Shown here one piece after another: positions 1-11,919 of a stretch of DNA of 64,000 bases. The number at the start of each line of letters is the position of its first letter. The first letter of the stretch is position 1. The notes beneath the pieces are model-generated. The model had not been told where the DNA came from. It ran no database searches and worked only from the letters and a program-made list of their open reading frames with translations. The stretch spans positions 1,364,001 to 1,428,000 of the forward strand of contig JAYKYS010000007.1 of the NCBI GenBank assembly GCA_036924285.1, written 5' to 3'. This stretch comes from Asterella californica. Lineage: Eukaryota; Streptophyta; Marchantiopsida; Marchantiales; Aytoniaceae. Made by a program: the position numbers and the translations under genes.

Positions 1-153
1 GAATTCTTCCGTTCTTCGACGAGATGGGTTCCACATATCTCCTATATCTACAGTTTTCTGACGGAGTCATTCTGTTTCTGTAAGTGATGAGAGATAGTGT
101 AAATTCTAAGTTGCGTTTATCTGAGTTTGAAGGGCTCTGCGAATGTTTTACAG
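1..153 (+). other. 3' end of an LHP1 intron
   Basis: The stretch before position 154 has stops in the LHP1 reading frame and ends in a plausible acceptor, a T-rich run followed by ACAG at 150-153. An ATG at 143 is in frame, but it sits inside the acceptor and does not look like the real start. I therefore read this as the tail of an intron whose upstream chromodomain exons lie left of the window. The window also begins exactly on an EcoRI site (GAATTC), which may only reflect how it was cut. Confidence 0.6.
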
Positions 154-2161
154 TCAAAGGAGTCGACGTGGCAAGAGGAAGTTTGGCACCTACCTTCTCC
201 ATCAAAAGAAGAAGAAGAAAGGTAATGCAGGCGAAGGGGACTCCATGAATGTTAGTACCGGAGAGACAGGCGAAGGTGTAGCCAATAGCAAACCTAGTGC
301 AACAGAGATAGTGGACCAGGTTGCAAACAGCAGACCTAGCCAGACTAATCTGGAGTCTCAGGTTGAGATGAAAGGTGAAAACGGTGCAGAATCAAAGATC
401 GATGTAGAACCTGAGCTGCAAGTGAAAAGAGATTCACCGAAAGTGTCTGCTAGACGAAACGCTGCAGAGACGAAGTCTACTGCTCTCGAAGCCCTCAGGT
501 CTCCCACTTCAGATACCAGTGAAGAAAGGGAGACCAGCAATTCTCCAAGCAAGACAGGAGCGAAGAATGTTAATGAGAATTCGGCAACACCTACACCGGT
601 TCAGGAAGTGGTTGCTCATACTGGCACTTTCAACGGCGAATCTCTACTGCGCGAAGGAGTTTCCGGTCAGGGAGGAACTGGGCCTGGTCATGAGAGCGTT
701 AATGTGGTTGTGAGTACTTCGGTACCTGAAACAAGAGTTGATGGCGGTCACAGTAATATCCTCCAAGGTGATGTGTTGGACCTCCCAACTCCATCCTCGA
801 AAACCGCGAGTGGTATAGTGCACGAAGGAGCTCCAACCAAGATTTTGGCACTTGACGCAGTCGAAGGATTACGAGATTCATCTACACACAGACTTGGATC
901 AGCAGTAGATACTAGTCAGCGTGATATCTTTTATGATGCATCAGATGGCGCGGACGACAAAGATGGACCAGCAGGGAGTGTGGGCTCCCTCCTTGCTGGA
1001 ACGGCCCTAGCTTTAGATAACGGCGACAAGTCCGGGTCAATGATTGGAGCCGCACACGTTCCGGCAAATGCTTCAGTCGATAGAAGTAACGAGCTTGAAG
1101 AGGTTGTTGGGGGCCCAAAGAATTCAGATGATGTGGACGGAGACACTGGCAAGGCTGCAAGCCAGCGGACGTTAGTGTCAGAGCCCGTTGTTCTTGCCAG
1201 CAGTAAGGCTGACGGTGGAGCTGGAAGTGATGAGCAGGCGAAACAGAGTGCAAACGACCGCTGTACAGGAGCAAAGAAGCGGAAGAGTGGCGTCGTGAAA
1301 CGCGTAAGGCAAACCTCTGAGTCCAGCGAATACAAAGAGAATGCAGCGGGGGAGAAGCTATTGGTTCCTGTTGAGGGAGTACTTTTAGAACAAACGCCAA
1401 ATACAGCGGCGTTAGGGGGAAATGAAAGTCAAGGTCAGTCACATGAGAAGCCCGGGTGCAGATCCATGTCTCCTGATTCGGATGGTGGAGAGAAACCATC
1501 ATCGTCCTCACCGGGTGTATGGAATGTGAATAGACTGCAGTCGAACACCCCATACATCACTCAGATTAATAAGGCAATCAGTTATAGCAACTCCACCAAC
1601 GACGGTAGGCAAGAGGTTTTGGTGCTTTTCAAAGCTTCCAGGTAATTTTTGGTGGTTCAGTGTATGTAGACTGTCCCTGCAGCTTGGTTCTACATGTTCT
1701 GTGTACTAACATTTAGTGCGTCGAATAATAGCTCTCGACATTCCAGTCCATATGTAGGCCATGTTTTACGTAAAACTCTGATACTATTAACTTTTCTACA
1801 GATCCGATGGTATAGAAGTGGTCGTGGACAACAAGTTTATGCGGGATAGTTACCCGCTTCTGGTAAACACTCACTTACGTCTTTTGATTTCCTTCTGGAA
1901 TTTTTCGGCGCCTGCATGTTTTCTTTGGCTCGTACAGGTTCCGTATTAGGTAGTCCCTCACACAAAGTACGACTCTAGCCAAACAAGTTGAAGAACCCAG
2001 TTTTACAAGTCTTTTGTATGTGGTGCTTGGCACAAACGTTTGCTGCACCTCGTTGTACTGATGAGTACTATCCTAATATAATTCTGTTAATGGTCCTTGT
2101 GTTTCCACAACAGCTTATTGATTTCTACGAACAACACCTCCGGTACAGTACCACCCAGTAG
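154..2161 (+). CDS. LHP1: LHP1/TFL2-like heterochromatin protein, 3' part (three exons)
   Basis: Plant LHP1 is a nuclear protein with a chromodomain and a chromo shadow domain that binds H3K27me3 and works with Polycomb silencing. Three exons are visible: 154-1641, 1802-1862 and 2114-2161, all with GT-AG borders and matching phases. The long first exon starts with a basic stretch (RSRRGKRK, then KKKKKG) and runs through a low-complexity acidic/Ser-rich linker. It then has GAKKRKSGVVKRVR, which matches the conserved LHP1 nuclear-localisation segment. The end reads PYITQINKAISYS, then QEVLVLFKASR, joins to SDGIEVVVDNKF and finishes with LIDFYEQHLRYSTTQ, the hallmark chromo shadow domain C-terminus of LHP1. 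The chromodomain is not in the window, so the gene is 5'-partial. The frame is open throughout. The linker is longer than in Arabidopsis. The assignment rests on motif recall, not on a search. Confidence 0.87.
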
Positions 2162-4211
2162 TTGTAAAGTTACTTAAGTCTCCAGAGGGGACGATTAAGA
2201 GAAGCAAATCCTCACATATGCAGCCCACATTTGGTGGTCCTTATATATTCCTCGCAAGGGAGGCTCGTGCCAGGAACGATGACATAGGATTGTCTAGGGT
2301 ACAGCCTTGTGTAAGCAAGTTTTGGAATTGGGAAAATTCCCACGACAGCCCGCCACGGTAGGGTGGTCACAAAAGTTTTCTTTTGAATCTTGTACACATG
2401 TAGAAATTAGGATTGTTTATCAGAGGAGGCTAGCTCCAGTCGCTTTAATACTTCTGTCCGGTTGACTTTGGCCACTACAGAACTTTCAAGGTCCTCTCAT
2501 AACCTAGAATGTACGGCAAGTCAGTCCAGTGTATCATACGTTAATTTAGCACATTGTTGTGTTTGCTCCATCCATCCCTGCGTAACAGTTAAGGTATCAG
2601 ACTCACGGCTCCTCAAGTTGCTGACTATTTCCTCTTGAACCACCTATTTCTTTGGATCAATGAGGAAGAATTTGCACTTGTGTAGAACCAATGCTCGCTT
2701 GAAGCTGAGAGTATGGTATTTTTCCTATCCTTTGGTATCCTTTATTTTAACCCATCAAGAAGTTCGATTGTCCTTGCAGCCAGCATCCTCCATTTGAAAG
2801 GTTAATGTCAAAGCACGGTTGGGAAGGCCTTTAGATAAATCCTGCAGAGTTACTTGTAGAGGCCATATCAGCCTCGAGAAGTAGCTGTTGCAGCTCAGGA
2901 GGGTTACTTTGAGCGGATTCTGTTGTACTTCACCGTGTGGTACAGTAGATTGAACTATTTCTTCTTGTGGTGAAAAGAGACACTACTCGAATGTCTTTGA
3001 CCAAACATCCCTTATGGTTTTCTCCATTTGAAATGTTACTGCTTCTTGTTCGACTTGGAAGTGCAATCGGCGTAGTGATGGAGAATTGGGATTGGGAGAT
3101 TGTGCTGGACGCCGGTACGTACCTCGCAACAACCATAGAGTTTCTCGAAACTGCCACCATGACTCTTGTGAACTTGATAGTGTTTTCATAGTTCGAGCAG
3201 GTCTGAATATCACGATTAGGGAGTGTTCGAAGACGGAACTACAAGCCTAGGATGGCCGTCCTCTGACTAGATGTCCCTTGGCTAAGAGTCTTCGACTCTA
3301 TCTCAACTTACTCTGAGATGAGGTGGAATCCCTCAGGGAATCCAAGATTACGAAGCACAGGTGAAGTTTTAAGTTTTCTCCGCACCAATTAATTGTTATC
3401 AGGTGTTGAAAAGTGGAATGTCGGCTTGATATTGTAGTGTGATGAATCAAATTATACAGGCAGGTGATCACACTATTATCTGTGGATCAGGCTTCCGCTT
3501 GAGTCAGGATATTCGGAAATGGTAGAGTCGTTGAAGCTGGTGGAAAGACGTACACTCGTCTTTCACATTTTCGCTTCAAGCACGGATTGTCCACCCGTCG
3601 GTAAGATTGTGGATTGTAAAATGGGAGAAAACGAGGATTCCGATGATGTGATGTGCAGTGGTGGGAGTCTTCTGAAGCTACCCTTGAAAGTCTTTACTAG
3701 AATGACACGCTAAGTGGGGCGGAGTTCCTTGCTGAAGAGTTGCCATCGTCAAACTGATACGTCGGAATCTCAGGCCGAGTCACGCGTAGGACCAGAGTCT
3801 ACAGGTACCTGGAACGTCTACAGGTTACAATGGTTGAAGATTCCGTTAGTACGAGACTTATGACAGTTTATGTTGTTAATACAGTGAAACCTCTTCATAC
3901 CGGTCTTTAATGGGAAGAAAGAAGTTTGTCAGTATTGTTATTGTCATATAGACAATGTCATTATACATGACAAGAAAGACATTAGCTATCCTCACGCCCG
4001 AGGATAGCATACATTGACACCCATCTTTACTACTCATAATGTACTTCTCCGGGTCCACTGCGTTTGGTGGGTAACCTTCAGTCTGTGGGTATGGGCGATC
4101 TGGCATTCCCGTGAGTAATTATATATCACAAGAAAGCAAGAAATTTGTTTCTGGTTCTACTAATTTAATCAAATATTCCGATAATTTATCTTGCAGAGGA
4201 GCGTGAATTTT
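2162..4211. other. LHP1 downstream region, no convincing gene
   Basis: The first few hundred bases are probably 3' UTR of the LHP1-like gene. Short ORFs at 2967-3191 and 3519-3713 have no recognisable domain. A short frame near 3796-3825 reads TGTWNVYRLQ, echoing GVWNVNRLQ in the LHP1 exon, but its surroundings do not match. I see no RNA gene here. Confidence 0.4.
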
Positions 4212-4629
4212 ACTTTTGTACCGGCAATTTGCTGCGCAAGATTTACAAGCCAGGGGATATTGTGGTTATCCGTAAAGGATTGTGGAATTAATTGGGCTTG
4301 TTCTCTTATCACTTGAGATGTGTCATCATGGACAACCGAAGAGAGTATCAGCCAGTTCGAACTTTCAAGATATCCATCGAAGTCCACCATCCGTCAGTAA
4401 ATTAAACGCTTAACTCCACTTTTGTACCGGCAATTTGCTGCGCAAGATTTACAAGCCAGGGGATATTGTGGTTATCCGTAAAGGATTGTGGAATTAATTG
4501 GGCTTGTTCTCTTATCACTTGTTCTCTTATCACTGTCATCATGGACAACCGAAGAGAGTATCAGCCAGTTCGAACTTTCAAGATATCCATCGAAGTCCAC
4601 CATCCGTCAGTAAATTAAACGCTTAACTT
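4212..4629. repeat. 206-bp tandem duplication
   Basis: Two direct copies, about 4212-4417 and 4418-4629, each begin ACTTTTGTACCGGC and end near TTAAACGCTTAACT. They look nearly identical except in the middle, where the second copy repeats CTTGTTCTCTTATCA, giving it a nested 15-bp duplication. Near identity means the duplication is recent compared with the surrounding decayed repeats. There is no coding potential. Confidence 0.9.
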
Positions 4630-5114
4630 CCCTTGATAGTAACATAAGTATAGATTTTAATCTGATTAATGTGATTTATCTTGTTTTTCTTTGTCCAAGT
4701 AAGAAGCGGGTTTGGACCCCGACGCCATATGTTAAACCTCCATTTCGCCGTAATTTATCTGTAGATGGACAGGTTTCAAAGCATTATTAGTTCCGTATGA
4801 TTAGTTCCAAATATCCTTTCTAACGAGGAAAATAATTCTGTAATGTTCATTTGAACATGATAAAATACCGATCTCTGGAAATGATGTTGTTAGAGAACGG
4901 ACGTTTTCATTTTTTGCCGAGCGAGGAGAGGACAGTTACAGAGCGGATGTTATTACATCGGAGATCTTTATATCGAGGTAAGACAGTGTATACCCTGATC
5001 GATCAAGTGTCAAAGTTGAAACTTTTGAGAAATATTCGTCCCCGCGGGCGGGTGTTACGGGTGCGGCTAACTGACATTTTATTCGAATGGGACGTGGGTT
5101 TCAGCCGTAAGCAT

Positions 5115-5159
5115 GCTAGAGAATTTACTGGAATGCTCTTCCAGTCTAAATTCTCTAGC
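5115..5159. repeat. Hairpin inverted repeat
   Basis: GCTAGAGAATTTACTGGAA is followed within a few bases by its reverse complement, interrupted only by a 2-nt bulge. The result is a short-loop hairpin with about 19 paired positions. It lies inside an uncharacterised 111-codon open frame (4851-5186). It may be a transposon scar or a small foldback. Confidence 0.75.
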
Positions 5160-8100
5160 CATTGTGCCATCGAAACAGAGCACTAGAGATGGGAATGCAT
5201 AACGGTGTGGTTCCTTCGGTTTCGTGTATTCGCCTTGTGTTTTTCGACTCCCGGTTATGCGTCCATATTAGTAACCAGAATGGAATGAGTAATCAAACGT
5301 GAAGTGCGGATGAACTCTTTTCACCTAGGTTATCAGCATTATACGTTGAGGAAAAATAATTAATTTTTTAAGTGCTCTGTTAAACCTCCTAAGGGGTTTT
5401 TACCAAGACGTATAATGCATTCATGCGTGAAACTGTAAAATGTTTTCAAATATTTATTACATCATATCTCCACAAGTAGACAAATATTATTCGCACAATT
5501 AGTTGCGCAAACTGAAATATCACTATGGTAATTAAAAGCCCTAGACAGCAAAACTAGTGTCATGACTCATGTAATATTAAGAAGTTTTTTACATCTATTT
5601 ATAGGTTAGAAGATCAAATATTCATACAACATGAACTTTTGGGGACCTTTTCTCCGGTTGTTTGTTATAGGAAAAAATATATTTGTTAAGTGAAAATTCT
5701 ATACTAAATTGACTAACAAATTTTAAATGTTAACCAGACATGGAGACGCACACGAAATTCCTGACATACAGGAAGCATAGACAGACGAACTTCTGAGAGT
5801 ATAAATGAGAAAAACTATTAGCCAAAAAACATTAATTCAGCAAACAAAATGATTTATCACCTAATCTTTCCTGACTATGAGGAGGACTATGTACTTCATC
5901 TCCTCAATAGTCCTCCACGGGTGCCTCACCTTTTGAGGACATGTGCTTAGACTCTCTCGTCTGTTAAAAGATATGATTAAATCTCATCAGCTTCAAGTGA
6001 TTTCTTAACAAATCTATGGCCGTAACCAGAAAGAACAGCTCTATAGAGAAGTGAGAGAAAGAATGGATGCAAGAGAGCTGAATATTGGAAGCTAAGTAAA
6101 TTTACTGATAATGAAATAAAAAATCCATTGTCAAACTACTTTTACTTTGGTACAAGGACACGCAAGACATGCGAAAAGGCATGCGCCAAAATATCTAGAA
6201 CTAATAACTATCTAATCTGTACATGTACACACCTGTACAGGCTATTTCACAGTATCACATATTTCCGCTTTCTTTGCAACGAGCTCTAGGCTTAATATGT
6301 GGCGATACTGGAGCTTCTCAAACATATCCTTGTGAGAAGTGGTGTCCACACGTGTCAGTCAATTTAATGGAACATTATGGGATGCTTGGACTGAACATGT
6401 AAAGTTTTTCACGATATACGGATTACCTACCGCTCAAACATTCTTGTAAAGAAGTTAAAATGCTGCCCTACCCTAATAAAACATCAGTCCAGTTTGGTGC
6501 TCCAAATGGTATAATCAAGACGACACTAAATATCCTTTAAGAAAACACTTTTTTACGAAAGTTCTTACCGAAACCATAGAAAAGTTTACAAAACCAAAAC
6601 CAGTTTTATATCGCCAAAACATGTCCAAATGGAAAAGGTATACTTACGATTTGATCTATTTTTAAATTTTTATTATTTTCTTAAGAAAGTGGGGCAGCAC
6701 ATCCCGCAAAAGTTTATTTAGTTAAAGCTTGAAGTCGTTTCCTCCAAAAGGAGAGGCAACTCCCTAGAGGAGAACTCCTGTAACTACCGCTAAGTGAGCC
6801 GATAGTGCTAAAGAAGGGCTCATCCATTCTCCATGGCTTTTCGTTCTTATGCCACATTTGGGCTCCAAGTAGATCATGTAGTTTTAACCAATTTAACTTT
6901 TCCGTTTCTATTACCAGCAATTGTTTATGTAATCTCATTTCAATTTTTTCTCTAGACTTTTTATCCATATGAGATGTCAAATCTGGTTTTTGGCATATTA
7001 TTAAATTTTCTTAAATATATATTAAAGAAAATATTGGAAAAATCGTGGAAGATATTCCTGCAACTTCCTTTTGATGTAGAGTGAGAAAAAGTACACGTTG
7101 TGCCAAAGCCAGAGAGGCAAAAAACCTAAAGATGAAGTGTATGAATAGCCGGATAAATAAGCATGCTCAACCAGCTGCCGAAAGCTTTTGCTCGTTTTTT
7201 GTTTTTGAAAAAGATATAACTGTTATACAGACGCACGAAGTAAGCTTAATTGAACATCTATAATAAATTTAATTGAAATAATAAATTAATATATAACTAT
7301 TAAATGTTAACCATACCGAGAACAGCGGAATCGTCCGAACAGAACCCATAAGTGAAGCGTAGGGCAATGCAGTTTTAAGAGTATAAATCTGGCCACTTAC
7401 TGACTAAACAAGTTGATATAATCACTATATTAAAATTTCTTTTAACTCTTCCCGAGGATAAAAGATGGATGAGGTGAAACAGGCAAGCTTAATTTATGTT
7501 GGAGCCAAAATCGAGATGCATCATGCTGAAAAAATGCATGAAAGAGCAGCTATGTTTCCAGCAGGCGTGCCATAGAGTTGCAAGAAGAAAGAAGAAAGGT
7601 CGAAAGGGAAGAAGAATATCAATATGGTGAATAATTATTATTATGTATGCAACATCAACTTTTGCTCCCTTGCTGTTATCAGAAAAGGATATCAGTATTA
7701 TGGGAAAATTCTTTACCAAGTTGAAATAATAAATTTATTTTTAAATATTAAGCGATAACCTGACCTAGACATGCAAGAAGATAAGGGAGCATGAAAAGAC
7801 ACGCTTCTGAAACTATAGCCTGGAATAAAGATATCTTTACTGCCATACGGGTAGAGATGCCCTTATCTATATTGCTTGACTGGTTTTGAAAACGGTTAGG
7901 GTATGTGTCAAAAGTACTGTGGTGACGCTACTACAACCACGATCCAGAGCTTTGCTCACGTCCCAGTACCACAAGTCGAGAGGTATGGTTAGTATAGCCT
8001 AGAAACATCTCAGTTCGCTCAAACTATGATTCAACAATGCACAATATGGGAGCCTCTGCAGATGTATGTTACATACATGCATTATTATGATTACGTTATG

Positions 8101-9455
8101 TAATGGAAAGCATGCATGACGATGTGTACAGTACTAGCCACTCAATATCCTTCCCCACGGCCTTGTACTGAGAATTCTGTTTTCTCTTATCAGAAAATGT
8201 GGAAGTTTTATAAGCTATTATAGAAAATTAAATTAATTCATAAATATTATATATAAATCAATCCTAAAATAGTCAACTCATCTGGAGAGAACTCATAAGT
8301 GAAGAGCGGGCTGATGCATTCATGGGGTATAAGTCTAAGACTTTCATTGTTAATACGTGTCATTCTGGATGGACATTAATTTATATTCAAACCCTTCCTG
8401 CCGAGAGGATTAGAATATAAATTATACCCCATGTACACTTCTAAGTGTACATGAGATGAATATCCTCCTTCTAAATGTAGTAACATTTTCACGTATTGTT
8501 GACATTGAAGTTTTGTACTCGCAAATAAATTACAAGGATCAATAAATTATTTTTAAATTATTTAAAGTATTAATATTTCTTTGCTATAATATGATATAGT
8601 AACGTAATGTTAATAAGCATACTAGATCCATTTTGGGGAGATCCATTATTCGCATTTTATCAGAAAAGAGAGGTAAGTGTTAGATGGAAATTTTATAATA
8701 AGTTGTTAGAGAAAAATAAATGTATCTAGAAGTGTTAAATTATCATCTCAGACTTACAGTTGTGAGCAGATCCAGACCTAATCCATAAGTGGAATGCGAG
8801 AAATATATTTCTGAAACTACAACTGAGAGAGACTGTTAATAACTAATTTGATCAAAAATCAATCTATTACCTAAGCCTTTCTCACATAAATAGTCGCAGT
8901 ATGTGTAAACAAAGATTTGTTGCTGCACGAAAACCGTAAACCTAAAAAGAATCGAGATGGTTGAATGGTTGGTACGATAGTGGGAAGCATGCTGAATCTT
9001 CAAAAACCTCCTCCACGTTCAGATGGAGGAATATATGCACATCCATAAATTTAATTTCTTTTTTGGAAAGGTTATATCATAAATTAATATATATCACGAT
9101 GAATATTGTCACTCGTCCAAGAGAATTATTTCTATAGTAAGATAATGGTCGTTCCGTACACCAAACTTACAGGTTTTTTCTTTTCACAACAGCCATCTAA
9201 AAAGTTCAATATAGAAATTTATATTTAGAACTTTCAATCTAGAAGTACGAACTGAGAAATAGAATTATTCTCGTTAACACCTCTTAACTCCTTCTATGGT
9301 TAATGAATGTTACAAATACCACCATGTCTCCATGTGTTTACCTACTACACATTCTGAAATATATTTTTCCATATAAATAAATTTTCCAAGTCAAGTGCCA
9401 CTTACAGCAAACCGCTTGCAATGATTTTTGACTATATTCAAGTTTGTCTTTTTCT

Positions 9456-9527
9456 GTCTCTTCGATACGAAGTTCATGTTGCATGCATATTGTCTCTTCG
9501 ATACTAAGTTCATGTTGCATGCAACCT
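9456..9527. repeat. 36-bp tandem duplication
   Basis: Two adjacent copies of a 36-bp unit starting GTCTCTTCGATAC, at 9456-9491 and 9492-9527, differ at only one or two positions. The unit contains the AAGTTCATGTTGCATGCA motif that recurs in the dispersed repeat family of this window. Confidence 0.8.
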
Positions 9528-9536
9528 GACTTCCTT

Positions 9537-9576
9537 GCATTATCACCTCTTCCAAGTTCGGAAGAGGGGATAATGC
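9537..9576. repeat. 17-bp inverted repeat (hairpin)
   Basis: GCATTATCACCTCTTCC and GGAAGAGGGGATAATGC are inverted copies (16 of 17 pairs) around a 6-nt loop. They sit at the boundary between the ~480-bp units and the terminal unit, so the hairpin may mark an element end. Confidence 0.75.
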
Positions 9577-10040
9577 ATGTACGGTTAATATAATACCTAA
9601 CCATTCTGGCAGGAAGGGCTAGGTATTAAATTAAACACGTCAATGAAGTGTGTATTCACGAGTACAGTAGCCCGGACTTGTACTTTTTGAAGCGCGATGA
9701 TCCATTCAACGCTTATGGGTTTTTTCTTGCTCTCCCCGTGTTTCCAGGTATGGGTTAACGAATAATGTTTATAAAATAATTTAATTATTTATATATACTT
9801 AATATATATATTTTATTTAACACTTATATAATTCTTCAATAACAAAAAGAGAACAAAAGAAGAAAGAGCCCGCGCACAGCGTCCCCCTCCTTGAAATGCA
9901 TGCGTGCATCGGTCGCCCATTTTGAAAAAGAGATCTAACCCCTCCCTACGCACGGCCCACCAACCGAAAACCAGCCGCACTCGCCGCTTGGCCTTATCCG
10001 GCCCCCGCCCGGAAGTGCACTTTGGCTGCATATTTGACCT

Positions 10041-10740
10041 AGATGAAAGTTTAATGGCAGTTAGCATCAAATATTATCTTTATTTAACAGGGACTAATGT
10101 AAAATGGCAATTGTGTCTCACAACGTATTGCTTATATTTTCCTCTACTCCTTGAATCAGTCTAACAACCCGCTATAAACATAGTTAGAGTTAAAGTGAAG
10201 ACAAATTGAACATTTTCATAAGAAGATGACTTAATATATTTCGGAGCGGTAGCAATGTTTGTCTTGAAATTGTGATGTTAGAAGTGTAAAATTTAACTTC
10301 GTTTGTTTTTGTTTGTCTTTGAATAATCTCTTCTTCAAAAGTTCAAACTGATCCATTATATTTAGTCATGGCATTCCCTTTCATCAGTTATTACACTCTT
10401 ATTTCTCTATTTACATATCGGTTTTAAATATGATTTTCAAATTATTGTTCATGTTGTACAACATTCTTCATCTTTGTGGAGTGCACCGCAAGCAGTTATA
10501 AATGTGAATCTTGATTATAACTTTCTGCTTTCCCTTTTCTTTTTTTCTGGCCAAAAGTTAATGTTGCATGCATATTCATTAGTTTCTTGCACCTACCGCC
10601 TTGTTGCACAAGCGGAAGCTCTTGCTCAGTAGGTCATGAAACTCACAATGCTAACCTGCAAATCATAATCACACGTTAACGTTCATGCACCACTTATCTT
10701 TACTATGTTTGATCCAGATAGGAGTTAGATCGTCTTTCTT
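10041..10740. other. AT-rich intergenic stretch
   Basis: I see no gene, RNA gene or clear repeat here. The stretch contains one copy of the short motif TTGCATGCATATTCATTAG shared with other repeat units. Confidence 0.5.
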
Positions 10741-10749
10741 ATTCTCAGC

Positions 10750-11885
10750 TTGTCATAAGTCTCGACCTAGACTCGGCTAGGTCGGTTTCAAAACATGAGC
10801 AAGTCAGAACATGACTTGGGGCGGACTTTCCATAATGCACTTTGATCCGCACTCACATAATTCCTCAAGTATCGTTTGAGAACCGAGTTAACTCGTTCTG
10901 TTTGTCCATCCGTTCCTATATGAAAAGCGATACTAAAATGTAATTTAGTCCTCAACTTTTAGAACAAGTGTTTCCAAAAGACACTTGTGAATTTAGAATC
11001 TCGATCTAAAATAATAGTATGAGGTAATCCATGTGAACGCCACCAAGTACCTAAGAACAATCGAGAAGTCATGAACGCTGTTGCGGTATCCAAGGTCGGA
11101 GCAAACTTCGCTAGCTTCTTAAACTTGTCAACTTTCACATAGATTATATTGTATCCGTTTGAGTCAGACAGAGATGTAATGTAGTCCATGCTGATGCTTT
11201 CCCAAGGTCTGGTTAGAATCGGCAAGGGATGAAGCAACCCCTATCTCTTCGCATAAGAAACCTGGTTTGCCTGACAGATTACGCATATTTTTACAAAGTG
11301 GATAACATCATCTTTCATGTGAGACCAATAAAACTTTGTAGCTATGACTGCTAAAAGTGAATTTTTCCTCTTTATGGTCCGATAATGGTGCATCATGACA
11401 CTCTTTAAGCAACTTATTCCTAAGTTTTCTTTGTCCCACATAAATCCGATATTATTTGAACATGAGTAATCTATATCTCAACTGCATGTTCTACAACTTC
11501 ACTTCCTCGCTTGAGCTATACTAGATACTCCTTTAATTGGTCATCATCCATGTAATCTTCATGTATTTGTCTCTCCAAGTCTGGCTCCTTATGATACATA
11601 GCTCACGAAATTCATGTCGACAATGAAAGATATTCCTCCTTGCGATTTAAGGTGTCTGAAATCACATTGTCTTTTTTCACTTTGTGGATTAATTACACAT
11701 TCGTGAACGCCAAAGGTATCTTGCCACCATAGTTGCTTTGGCGTCACTTAATCTTGTGTTTCAAAGTACTTGAGCAAAATATTATCGGTGTACACTTGGG
11801 TTTTGTTAAGTCCCAAGTAATGCCGTCATTTTCTCAAGTAATGAACCACCGCAAACAAATCTTTCTCGTGAGTTGGTCATCAACT
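10750..11885 (-). pseudogene. Ty3/gypsy (chromovirus-like) RNase H-integrase fragment
   Basis: Read on the reverse strand, about 11870-11750 gives RNase H residues HEKDLFAVVHYLRK, a stop, then RHYLGLNKTQVYTDN, the usual gypsy RNase H text with a Trp codon turned into TGA. Next come an integrase zinc finger (HH, then CVICQ, 11265-11405) and the catalytic core. The core reads PWESISMDYI and LDRDSKFTS, followed near 10860 by GTDGQTERVNSVLKRYL. The DQTE-like block and wording are typical of chromoviruses. Several stops and frame changes make it a dead fragment. Its text differs from the other gypsy family in this window, so it is a second family. Confidence 0.8.
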
Positions 11886-11919
11886 CTCTATCCCAGATAA
11901 CTCCTTACTTTTGTATGCT

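Larger units (their letters stand above)
5600..10040. repeat. Degenerate ~480-bp repeat array with a GC-rich end unit
   Basis: Recurring landmarks in the same order show a diverged repeated unit. They are a start like ATGCAACATGAACTTCTGG, then TTTATCAGAAAAG, an AT-rich tract with AAATATTAA, then CATAAGTGAAG, then ACTTCTGAAACTATAA. The last landmark is CTTCCTGCCGAGAGG followed by TTAGGTATTAAATTAAA. The CATAAGTGAAG landmark recurs at about 7346, 8288 and 8782, which fits multiples of 470-495 bp. The stretch 9600-10040 differs: it contains TTTTGAAGCGCG and a GC-rich tail and looks like a terminal unit, seen again at 62.46-62.79 kb. No ORF here is convincing. The class of the element is unknown. 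Confidence 0.55.

Noticed and set aside
912..1553. Reverse-strand 213-codon ORF opposite the LHP1-like exon
   Set aside because: It is a shadow of the real forward exon; its composition is that of an antisense frame and no domain is seen.
4851..5186. 111-codon forward ORF
   Set aside because: No domain was recognised, it contains an inverted repeat and it has no neighbouring exon. It is not supported as a gene.
9813..10164. Two opposite ORFs over the GC-rich patch
   Set aside because: Both are short and unrecognised and coincide with the repeat family's terminal unit, which recurs without an ORF at 62.7 kb.
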